Part shown: positions 23,533-30,000 of the stretch, piece after piece
How positions within the stretch are numbered: position 1 is the stretch's first letter
How the letters are laid out: every line of letters starts with the position of its first letter
Source: an uncultured Bdellovibrio sp.
Lineage (GTDB): Bacteria > Bdellovibrionota > Bdellovibrionia > Bdellovibrionales > Bdellovibrionaceae
Length of the DNA stretch: 30,000 bases
Direction of reading: 5' to 3'
Assembly (NCBI GenBank): GCA_937871355.1
Contig: CALMPX010000461.1
Coordinates: 1 to 30,000 of the forward strand
Made by a program: the position numbers and the translations under genes
The notes under the pieces: generated by a model
Databases searched by the model: none
What the model was told of the DNA's origin: nothing
The model's input: only the letters and a program-made list of their open reading frames with translations

Positions 23533-24883
23533 AACTTAACTCATAGAGTTCGAGTTGATATTTTGGGAGATCGAGAACTTTTTCAATTTTATAATCGTCT
23601 ACCCACTCTGGCCATGTCGTTTGAACATATTTAAGCACATAAAAATTTGTCATATCATCCGATGGCAACGAGCTTTTGAGATAGTCGTAAAAATCAAGAC
23701 GAGACAAACCGTCGAGTTTGTAAATAGGTTCATTTGAAATGGCATGCATCAAAGACGACAGCTGGTAGGTTGGACCAAATAGGGGTCGGTATGCTTTAGT
23801 TAAATTATAAATTTCACGAGCGGAATAGCTTTGTGGAATATTGACGAGCTTTTCCGTGCTGACGGGTGACATAATTAAACCAATGAGAACCAACCAAATA
23901 AGACACCAGTAGAAAACGCTAAATTTAAAATATTTTTTAAAATCGCTTTTCACGCCTAACAAACCCTGAGCGTGCGAAGTGACCGGCCAGTTAGCCTCTA
24001 CAATTGCTTTGAATGAACTGAAAACAAAAAATCCCCACTGGGAAAGGGCTACGTTTTTTGTCAGCGACTTTTTTACATTTTTAAATAGATAGAATAGAAT
24101 AATTGGATTAAATAAAATGACTTGTCCGACCAAATAAGAAATCGTCCACATGAAATTATATTTTTTTTCGGCGTTAAATCCATGATTGAGTTGAAATAAA
24201 AATGACGACCATTCATTTTGATAGTTCCATATTACGACGGGAAGTGAAAAAATAAATCCAAAGATAACGGTATATATTAATTTTTTAATTTGAATACTTT
24301 TTAAATCTTTTAGGAAAAATAAAGCAATGATCATTGATATAGGCAAAACAACTATGTGATATTTTGAGCAGAAACCTAATCCAAGACTGACCCCTAGGAT
24401 CGCGTACCACTTGATGAATTGAGTCGCTCTAATTTTTAAGATGGCATAGTAAGCCATCGACCAGAAAAATAACAATGGAATGTCCGGTGTCGCAAAAATT
24501 CCACCAAGGCCCAATAACGGATTTAAAAAATAAAGAATCGTAAATGATTTTACGTTGGCGTCTTCGTTTTGTTCAAACAAATAAGCTTTAAGCCAGATCA
24601 GAAAAGTGACAGTGCTTATGATGATAAAAGGAAGTCTGATGCTGAGCCAAAACCAAGATAATGGAAAAACAGAATAAAGTTGATTTGATATCCATGTTAG
24701 CCAAGCGACCGCTGGGGGGTGATCAAAGTAACTCAACTGGAGATACTGGCCCCAAACAAGATAATAAGATTCGTCGCCGACCACAGGCAGCAGATAAGCT
24801 AAAAAAAGCTTAACTATCAGTGATAATAGAAGAGCTCTTAAAACAAAAGAGTTCTTAGTAAGAAAGTTTGATCGGTTTTGCAC
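23525..24883 (-). CDS. GT-C membrane glycosyltransferase (ArnT/PMT family)
   Basis: Multi-spanning inner-membrane enzyme that uses polyprenyl-phosphate-linked sugar to glycosylate lipid or protein on the periplasmic face. The 452-residue protein has about ten or more hydrophobic segments. The catalytic-loop motif is present: VVGDESYY (Asp37, Glu38), then YFDHPPAVAWL (Asp54-His-Pro-Pro), typical of GT39/GT83 enzymes such as ArnT. FATPDIPLLFFWSMAYYA holds the second conserved Asp. The C-terminal soluble part is short. The start is a GTG overlapping the end of the RodZ-like gene by 29 bp; there is no nearby alternative and no strong ribosome site. Substrate is unknown. Confidence 0.87.
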   Translation of the reverse strand: MQNRSNFLTKNSFVLRALLLSLIVKLFLAYLLPVVGDESYYLVWGQYLQLSYFDHPPAVAWLTWISNQLYSVFPLSWFWLSIRLPFIIISTVTFLIWLKAYLFEQNEDANVKSFTILYFLNPLLGLGGIFATPDIPLLFFWSMAYYAILKIRATQFIKWYAILGVSLGLGFCSKYHIVVLPISMIIALFFLKDLKSIQIKKLIYTVIFGFIFSLPVVIWNYQNEWSSFLFQLNHGFNAEKKYNFMWTISYLVGQVILFNPIILFYLFKNVKKSLTKNVALSQWGFFVFSSFKAIVEANWPVTSHAQGLLGVKSDFKKYFKFSVFYWCLIWLVLIGLIMSPVSTEKLVNIPQSYSAREIYNLTKAYRPLFGPTYQLSSLMHAISNEPIYKLDGLSRLDFYDYLKSSLPSDDMTNFYVLKYVQTTWPEWVDDYKIEKVLDLPKYQLELYELSYE

Positions 24884-25808
24884 TCGACGAAGCTAACCCT
24901 TTATTAATACCGTTCACCGTAATGGAAATTGAATTTCCTTCGTCAACCTTAAGGTAAAGACCACTTTTAGATTTAATAATTTGAAAAGTGTTTTTCTTTA
25001 ACTCCAAAGTTTTATAATTATTTTCATTACCGACCGAATAGGAAATAACGGTGTCTTTTGTCGCCTCAATTACGAGTTCCACTGATTTCGCTGTGGCTAA
25101 GGTTTCTGGTTGTTTTGTTTCTTGAGTCGCGACTGGCTGTTCTGCCGGCTTCTGAGTTGTCGAATCTGAAACAGGTATTGCTGTAGAAACGGCACCTGTC
25201 GGACTCGATATCGAATCAAGCGGAGCCGTCGCGGCGGTGGTTGCCGACGCAGCCGTTTCAACCGGAGCTGTCTCGACCAAATCCTTATTACTATTGGCCT
25301 CTTGAGTTAAATTTTCCACCGTTAGTTTTGGTGCTTCTGGCGATGTTGAAACTTCTTTTTGATACTTGTTAATAATTTGATTAATACCACCAATTACAAT
25401 CACCGCAAAAGTAATCACCGCGACTAGTTTCAAAGTATTTTTGTTTAAATTCATTTTTAAATTCGGCGTCACAGAGGCTATATCTTCTTTGGCTGCATTT
25501 TCTTCGAAGTTGTAAGTCGTCTTTGCTTTGGCGTTTTCGCTTGGACTTGCAACAACTTTAGAAAGTGGACGAGTTGTTCCCATTTCTTCTTGGAACTGTG
25601 ACAGGACCATCGTTGAATCGAGTTTCAGCATTTCTGCATAAGATTTAACGAAACCACGTAAGAATGTTTTTGCAGGCAATGATTCTGTATCGCCTTCTTC
25701 TATGGCGTTAATTATGCGAGGGCTTAGCTTTAAAGCGAAAGCAATATCTTGTTGAGAAAGTTTTAATTTAATTCTTTCGGATTTAAGTAGTTCACCTGTA
25801 ATTTTCAT
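24855..25808 (-). CDS. RodZ-like membrane protein (HTH_25 plus DUF4115)
   Basis: RodZ proteins link the MreB cytoskeleton to the wall-elongation machinery. This 317-residue protein has the full plan. An N-terminal Cro/C1-type helix-turn-helix (about 1-75; LSQQDIAFALKLSPRIINAIEEG) is followed by a short cytoplasmic linker. One transmembrane helix lies at about 126-145. An Ala/Thr/Pro-rich periplasmic spacer (about 150-235) leads to a C-terminal beta domain of the DUF4115 type (VELVIEATKDTVISYSVGN). Its ATG directly follows the stop of the TPR lipoprotein gene, with AGGA about 10 nt upstream. mreB is not in the window. In Bdellovibrio, shape proteins matter during prey growth, if the lineage is right. 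Confidence 0.87.
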   Translation of the reverse strand: MKITGELLKSERIKLKLSQQDIAFALKLSPRIINAIEEGDTESLPAKTFLRGFVKSYAEMLKLDSTMVLSQFQEEMGTTRPLSKVVASPSENAKAKTTYNFEENAAKEDIASVTPNLKMNLNKNTLKLVAVITFAVIVIGGINQIINKYQKEVSTSPEAPKLTVENLTQEANSNKDLVETAPVETAASATTAATAPLDSISSPTGAVSTAIPVSDSTTQKPAEQPVATQETKQPETLATAKSVELVIEATKDTVISYSVGNENNYKTLELKKNTFQIIKSKSGLYLKVDEGNSISITVNGINKGLASSSAKPIKLSY

Positions 25809-26597
25809 TTAACGTATTTCCTTTTGAATCAATTGGATCATCTCTACCGATTTTTGACGGTATTTCCCCTCGGGAAAAATTTTAACAAGTTCTTCAAAGC
25901 GAGCTAAAGCTTTTTGTTTATGGCCGAGTCTATAGTAAGAAATAGCACTATAAAAATGCGCATCATCGATACGCTCTAAGACACAGAACTGAGTGGCTTT
26001 ATCGAGTTGTTCTGCTGCTAATTTAACAGAGTTCGTTTCAATTAAAGATCTAGCGTAGTATACTTGAGTGTTACAGTCTTCGAGGTTATCCATGATTATT
26101 TTAGAAAAATATAATTTTGCTTGGTCGAATTTATTTTGGTTAAAGTAAAGAAGACCATAGTTAAAATAGGCGCTGTGGGCATTGGTGTAAGTTAAATCAG
26201 ATAAGACTTCATCAAGAAGGTTAGACGCCTTGGTATATTGTTTTTGAACAATATACACCCGAGCCAAATTATTTTTAGCCTCTGTAAACGAAGGGTTTAA
26301 AGCGATGGCTTGTAAAAAATATTTTACTGAAATATCAAATTTTTCACGAAGATAATAAACGATACCTAAATTATTATGAACATTTGAATTTTTAGGATCT
26401 AATTCTAATGCGCCTAAAAGCTCTTTTAATGCTAAAGGTAAATTATTTCTCTGAATATGAGAAATACCAATTTCCATTCTCAGTTCGGCAGCCCTTTGTT
26501 TGTTGCTTTGATGTGGAGTTGCGCAGCCCTGTGTAAATAACAGGACGGCCAAAATGGAGAGTGAAAGCTTGAAGTTTCTCATCATTTTACTGATCAT
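25809..26597 (-). CDS. TPR lipoprotein, PilF/PilW-like
   Basis: A 262-residue probable outer-membrane lipoprotein. The hydrophobic signal ends FTQGC with Cys25, an imperfect lipobox. TPR repeats fill most of the rest: PLALKELLGALELDPKNSNV, HNNLGIVYYLREKFDISVKY, and ARFEELVKIFPEGKYRQKS at the end. Size, repeat layout and lipoprotein nature resemble PilF/PilW, the pilotin-type factor for type IV pilus secretin assembly. pilT elsewhere in the window shows such pili exist, but general TPR lipoproteins look alike. Start is at 26597; two further ATGs at codons 5 and 6 are possible. It abuts the RodZ-like gene with no gap. Confidence 0.78.
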   Translation of the reverse strand: MISKMMRNFKLSLSILAVLLFTQGCATPHQSNKQRAAELRMEIGISHIQRNNLPLALKELLGALELDPKNSNVHNNLGIVYYLREKFDISVKYFLQAIALNPSFTEAKNNLARVYIVQKQYTKASNLLDEVLSDLTYTNAHSAYFNYGLLYFNQNKFDQAKLYFSKIIMDNLEDCNTQVYYARSLIETNSVKLAAEQLDKATQFCVLERIDDAHFYSAISYYRLGHKQKALARFEELVKIFPEGKYRQKSVEMIQLIQKEIR

Positions 26598-26627
26598 GTC
26601 TTTATGCTAGCATCAGCTACGTTTGAG

Positions 26628-27851
26628 TCAACGAATAGATAAAATGCACAGAGTTTCAAAATGATCAGTTTGTGGAAACATATCAAATATCTGAAGATGT
26701 TTAATTTGGTATTCTGGTGATGATTTTATAAATAATGCTATATCGCGTGCGAGCATAGTCGGATGGCAGCTCACGTAGACGATATGCTCTGGTTTTTTGT
26801 CAGCGATACGGCGAATGACCTCGGGCAGACAACCACTACGAGGCGGATCAAGCAGTATAATTTTACTTGAAAGGGGTTGATGAAAGGCAAAAGTTTCCAC
26901 TTTCGTCGTGAAAAAAGTAACCTGCTTAATTAATTTTTTAGTTTTAACAATTTCAACAGCAGCCGCCGTCAGTCGGTGATTTAATTCGACGGCTTCGATC
27001 TTCATTTTGGTAAAAGCTTGGGCCAAAGCAAAGGTAAAATTACCAGCTCCCGCGTATAATTCGGTCATTAAACCAGAGAAATCAGTCGGAATAAGAGACT
27101 TTATTTGCTTTAAAGTTTCATCCACCAACAATTGATTCACACTATTGTTCACTTGAGAAAAAGCTAGGCCTTCTCCGTGAGATCCGATGTCGTAATATTC
27201 CGTTTTTCCCTCTTGGTTGATCTTAATTTCGTATTTTTTTAATTCAATACTCGGCTTTAATGTCTGCGCTAACTCGGCGATCTTAGACCGAATCGGGGCT
27301 TCAGCAATTAAGCAATCTGTGATGGGAACGATGTCATGAGAGTTCGGCTTAAAATAACCGATTTTATCTTGGAAATGTTTAAGTTGGATACGGTTACGAT
27401 ATTCAAATTTTTTATCAGATGTTACCGTGGGCAAAAGATCGTAGTTAAGGTCTGGTAAAAATTTCTTAAAGAGCTCTTTAAGAAGTAATTCTTTTTGATT
27501 AATTTGTTCAGCTTCAACGATCTGCTGCCAAGAACACCCGCCACACTCAAAGGCAACCGGACAAGGCGGTTCGCGGCGAAACGGCGAGGGCTTAATAATT
27601 TCAAGAATCTCACCGAAAAGAAAAGTTTTTTCTGTCTGAGAAATATTAATTTTAAGCTCATCGTGTCGGGCTGATTTAGGTATTAAAACGACGACCGTGC
27701 GGTCTAAAACAGGAATACGAGCCACTCCATCACCACCAATGGACATTTTTTCCACAGTTACGATGTGTTCTGAACGTAAAAGGGACTCTAGTCCAGAGCC
27801 CCTTTTTTCATTAGAAACTTTTGATTGAGGAGCCAGTTTTCTGAAGCCCAC
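26628..27851 (-). CDS. 23S rRNA (uracil-5-)-methyltransferase, RlmD/RumA-like
   Basis: SAM-dependent 5-methyluridine methyltransferase of the TrmA/RlmCD family. A TRAM domain spans about 28-88. It is followed by four cysteines for a [4Fe-4S] cluster: Cys97, Cys103 and Cys106 (PCPVAFECGGC), and Cys180 (ITDC). This cluster points to RlmD rather than TrmA. The Rossmann domain has ELYAGAGNFTFALAQ, LDPPRSGC and catalytic Cys362 in YVSCHPTMLARD. Which uridine is modified cannot be read from sequence. The start is uncertain. A GTG at 27851, 4 bp after the ndk stop, keeps the whole TRAM domain but has no ribosome site. The first ATG (codon 36) has GGA nearby but would clip the TRAM's first strand. 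A terminator-like hairpin lies between these two choices. Confidence 0.92.
   Translation of the reverse strand: MGFRKLAPQSKVSNEKRGSGLESLLRSEHIVTVEKMSIGGDGVARIPVLDRTVVVLIPKSARHDELKINISQTEKTFLFGEILEIIKPSPFRREPPCPVAFECGGCSWQQIVEAEQINQKELLLKELFKKFLPDLNYDLLPTVTSDKKFEYRNRIQLKHFQDKIGYFKPNSHDIVPITDCLIAEAPIRSKIAELAQTLKPSIELKKYEIKINQEGKTEYYDIGSHGEGLAFSQVNNSVNQLLVDETLKQIKSLIPTDFSGLMTELYAGAGNFTFALAQAFTKMKIEAVELNHRLTAAAVEIVKTKKLIKQVTFFTTKVETFAFHQPLSSKIILLDPPRSGCLPEVIRRIADKKPEHIVYVSCHPTMLARDIALFIKSSPEYQIKHLQIFDMFPQTDHFETLCILSIR
27778..27806 (-). terminator. Terminator-like hairpin inside the 5' end of the RlmD-like gene
   Basis: On the minus strand the RNA can form a 12-bp stem, AAAAGGGGCUCU with AGAGUCCCUUUU, one G-U pair, 5-nt loop. 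The U4 of the right arm ends at 27778. It lies 50 nt after the ndk stop, as expected for a terminator of sucCD-ndk, yet within codons ~14-25 of the RlmD-like frame. On the opposite strand the same dyad is followed by six T's. Confidence 0.55.
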
Positions 27852-27855
27852 TAAA

Positions 27856-28281
27856 TTAGAAATTTACGAGTTCGTGACGGTCAAAGAAAATCGCTAATTC
27901 ACGTTCAGCCGAAGCGACTGAATCAGAACCGTGAACGGCATTTTCACCCATAGAATCACCGTGCTTAGCACGAATTGTTCCCGCGTCAGCTTTTTTAGGA
28001 TCCGTTGCGCCCATGATTTCGCGGTTTTTTAAAACGGCATTTTCGCCCGTTAAACACATCATAACAACTGGTCCCGAAGTCATGAAAGTCACTAATTCAC
28101 CAAAGAAAGGACGTTCTTTGTGTTCAGCGTAAAATAATTCAGTTTTTTCTTTAGACATCATTCCTAATTTCGCTGCTGCGATTTTTAAGCCTTTGTTTTC
28201 AAAAGTGCTGATGATATCGCCGATAACGTTTTTCTTAACAGCGTTTGGTTTAATGATTGAGAATGTTCTTTCGTTAGCCAT
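27856..28281 (-). CDS. ndk: Nucleoside diphosphate kinase
   Basis: Transfers the gamma phosphate between NTPs and NDPs through a phosphohistidine, balancing nucleotide pools. The 141-residue protein has Lys11 (SIIKPNA), the nucleotide loop and the active His117 in ENAVHGSDS, colinear with the E. coli enzyme. It lies 30 bp after sucD on the same strand. Succinyl-CoA synthetase makes ATP or GTP, and NDK can exchange the phosphate between them, so the linkage is metabolically sensible. AGGAG stands 6 nt upstream of the ATG. Confidence 0.97.
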   Translation of the reverse strand: MANERTFSIIKPNAVKKNVIGDIISTFENKGLKIAAAKLGMMSKEKTELFYAEHKERPFFGELVTFMTSGPVVMMCLTGENAVLKNREIMGATDPKKADAGTIRAKHGDSMGENAVHGSDSVASAERELAIFFDRHELVNF

Positions 28282-28311
28282 ATTTTCTCCTTAATGAGTT
28301 TGTTTGATTGT

Positions 28312-29181
28312 TTATTTTAACATTGATTTAAGTGTTGTGCCCATATCTGCCGGATTACGCGCGATTTTGCAACCAGCAGCTTCTAATGCTGCAAATTTTG
28401 CTTCGGCTGTCCCTTTTCCACCGCTAATAATAGCGCCGGCATGGCCCATGCGTTTTCCTGCGGGAGCCGCTGCTCCGGCAATAAACACCGCCACTGGTTT
28501 TTTAAATTCTTTTTTGATGTATTCAGCCGCTTCTTCTTCAGCTGATCCACCGATTTCACCGATCATGATCACGCCATCTGTATTCGGATCAGCATTGAAC
28601 ATTTTCAAGACGTCGATAAAGTTCGTTCCATTCACTGGATCTCCGCCGATACCAACGCAAGAAGACTGACCTAAACCTAAAGCTGTTAACTGGCCAACGG
28701 CTTCGTAAGTTAATGTTCCGGAACGAGATAAAACGCCGATGCGTCCTTTTTTGTGAATGTGGCCTGGCATAATTCCGATTTTACATTCATCAGGAGTGAT
28801 CACGCCGGGACAATTTGGACCTACAAGTCGGGATTTTTTTCCAACCATGTATTGTTTAACTTTAACCATGTCTAAAACAGGAATGCCTTCAGTGATACAA
28901 ACGATGAGCTCTAATCCTGCATCAACGGCTTCCATGATTGAATCTGCGGCGAAAGCCGGTGGAACGAAAACCATCGTTGCCGTGCAACCTGTTTTAGCTT
29001 TAGCTTCTTTAACAGTATTGAAAACCGGTAAACCGACATGAGTTGTTCCGCCCTTACCTGGAGTCACGCCACCGACGAATTTTGTTCCGTAAGCTAAGCA
29101 TTGTTCCGTGTGGAAAGAACCTTGAGCACCTGTAATACCTTGGCAAATAACTTTTGTATTTTTGTCTACGATAATTGACAT
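28312..29181 (-). CDS. sucD: Succinyl-CoA synthetase alpha subunit
   Basis: TCA-cycle enzyme: succinyl-CoA + ADP/GDP + Pi to succinate + NTP. The 289-residue alpha subunit has the CoA-binding Rossmann domain (VICQGITGAQGSFHTEQ, YGTKFVGGVTPGKGG), GPNCPGVITP and the phosphorylated His247 in RMGHAGAIISG, equivalent to E. coli His246. It begins 8 bp after the sucC stop, as expected for subunits made in equal amounts. Confidence 0.97.
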   Translation of the reverse strand: MSIIVDKNTKVICQGITGAQGSFHTEQCLAYGTKFVGGVTPGKGGTTHVGLPVFNTVKEAKAKTGCTATMVFVPPAFAADSIMEAVDAGLELIVCITEGIPVLDMVKVKQYMVGKKSRLVGPNCPGVITPDECKIGIMPGHIHKKGRIGVLSRSGTLTYEAVGQLTALGLGQSSCVGIGGDPVNGTNFIDVLKMFNADPNTDGVIMIGEIGGSAEEEAAEYIKKEFKKPVAVFIAGAAAPAGKRMGHAGAIISGGKGTAEAKFAALEAAGCKIARNPADMGTTLKSMLK

Positions 29182-29189
29182 ATTAAAAC

Positions 29190-30000
29190 CTACTTCTTAA
29201 TTGCCGCAGTAATTTTTTTAGCTGCATCTGTTAAATCACTAGCTGGAATGATGTTTAAACCACTGTCGGCTAAGATTTTTTTACCTAATTCAACGTTAGT
29301 ACCTTCTAAACGAACGACTAGTGGAACTTTTAATCCGACTTCTTTAGAGGCGGCGATAACACCCTCGGCGATCACATCACATTTCATGATACCGCCGAAA
29401 ATATTAACGAGAATTCCTTTAACATTCGGATCTTTTAAAATGATTTTGAATGCGTTCGTTACTTTTTCTTTATTTGCGCCGCCGCCAACGTCCAAGAAGT
29501 TCGCTGGAGATTCGCCAAATAATTTAATAATATCTAAAGTCGCCATAGCTAAACCCGCACCATTCACTAAACAGCCGATGTTTCCATCTAATTTAATGAA
29601 AGCGAGGTCAAATTTTGAGGCTTCGATTTCCGCTGGATCTTCTTCATTGAGGTCGCGTAATTCCATGATGTCTGGATGACGGAATAAAGCGTTTGAATCG
29701 AAATTCATTTTAGCATCTAAACAGATGACGTCATTTTCTTTAGTCACAACTAAAGGATTAATTTCAGCAATTGAACAATCTTTATCGATGAATGCGTTGT
29801 AAAGACCCATAAAAAATTTAGTGGCTTTATTAACAACTTCAGGAGACATACCGATTTTAAACGCTAATTCACGAGCTTGCCATGCTCCCAATCCAACTGT
29901 GGGATCGATATCGACTTTAAAAATCGCTTCGGGTCTGTGTTCAGCGACTTCTTCGATATCCACGCCGCCTTCGGCTGAAGCCATCATAGCTACGCGACCC
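29190..30000 (-). CDS. sucC: Succinyl-CoA synthetase beta subunit, C-terminal part (runs off the right edge)
   Basis: The beta subunit binds the nucleotide and succinate. About 269 C-terminal residues are visible; the frame is open to the window edge, reading GRVAMMASAEGGVDIEEVAE as the first residues seen. Motifs include the end of the ATP-grasp (AEINPLVV, CLDAKMNFDSNALFRHPDI). The flavodoxin-like ligase domain follows: LVNGAGLAMATLDIIKLFGE, FLDVGGGA, ILVNIFGGIMKCDVIAEG, VVRLEGTN. No GTP- versus ATP-specificity can be judged, as the gatekeeper region lies outside. It is the upstream gene of sucCD-ndk; the promoter is beyond the window. Confidence 0.96.
   Translation of the reverse strand, partial: GRVAMMASAEGGVDIEEVAEHRPEAIFKVDIDPTVGLGAWQARELAFKIGMSPEVVNKATKFFMGLYNAFIDKDCSIAEINPLVVTKENDVICLDAKMNFDSNALFRHPDIMELRDLNEEDPAEIEASKFDLAFIKLDGNIGCLVNGAGLAMATLDIIKLFGESPANFLDVGGGANKEKVTNAFKIILKDPNVKGILVNIFGGIMKCDVIAEGVIAASKEVGLKVPLVVRLEGTNVELGKKILADSGLNIIPASDLTDAAKKITAAIKK

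Noticed and set aside
1..30000. CRISPR arrays, tRNA/rRNA genes, insertion sequences, toxin-antitoxin or phage-defence islands
   Set aside because: None seen. The region reads as conserved chromosomal core with short gaps and no mobile-element signatures.

Overview
The window is an ordinary, gene-dense stretch of a Gram-negative bacterial chromosome. It is AT-rich, roughly 40% GC by eye, with short intergenic gaps and many 1-29 bp gene overlaps. The Gram-negative assignment rests on a LolA-like carrier, lipoprotein signal peptides, a type IV pilus retraction ATPase and RNase G. The gene content and protein sequences look most like Bdellovibrionota (the predatory Bdellovibrio/Pseudobdellovibrio group), and the low GC would fit a B. 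exovorus-like member. That placement is an inference from remembered gene neighbourhoods, not a search. I see no rRNA, tRNA, CRISPR array, insertion sequence or prophage. No gap exceeds about 210 bp.

Left part, minus strand (1-7324). A biotin-dependent acyl-CoA carboxylase pair (carboxyltransferase, then a biotin carboxylase cut by the window edge) is preceded by a lipoprotein subtilisin-like protease. Next comes a tightly overlapping deoxynucleoside-catabolism operon, deoC-deoA-punA, and then pilT. deoC, deoA and PNP together break deoxynucleosides into bases, deoxyribose phosphate and C2/C3 units, which would suit an organism living on other cells' DNA. The phosphopentomutase needed to link the two phosphorylases to deoC is not in the window.

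Middle part. On the plus strand come RNase G (7401), then rplU-rpmA, a strong terminator, and an obgE - nadD::rsfS - rlmH - comF - lolA - rimO run (10651-17064). Its early part is dominated by ribosome assembly and maturation genes. Two minus-strand genes, a small secreted YtkA-like protein and a degenerate DUF4143-type ATPase, sit between RNase G and rplU. A secreted TPR protein and an unusual two-membrane-segment protein with a Flp-type prepilin motif are divergently encoded at 17-19 kb. They are followed by a DUF2203 protein overlapping NAD synthetase, then a DnaQ-like exonuclease divergent from an adrenodoxin-type ferredoxin.

Right part, minus strand (22372-30000). This is a compact same-strand run in transcription order: sucC (cut by the window edge) - sucD - ndk - RlmD-like rRNA methyltransferase - TPR lipoprotein - RodZ-like - GT-C glycosyltransferase - degenerate PHP-domain protein. 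It joins central metabolism and nucleotide balance to cell-envelope genes. A terminator-like hairpin at the start of the methyltransferase gene may separate the two halves.

The most notable observations are: a single-reading-frame NadD-RsfS fusion; two perfect inverted repeats (10 and 12 bp arms) that bury the ribosome-binding sites of deoC and of the DUF4143-like ATPase; an L21 protein with a long histone H1-like lysine/alanine tail; a prepilin-motif protein with a second C-terminal membrane segment; and a PHP-like domain lacking its metal ligands. I found no convincing new multi-gene system.
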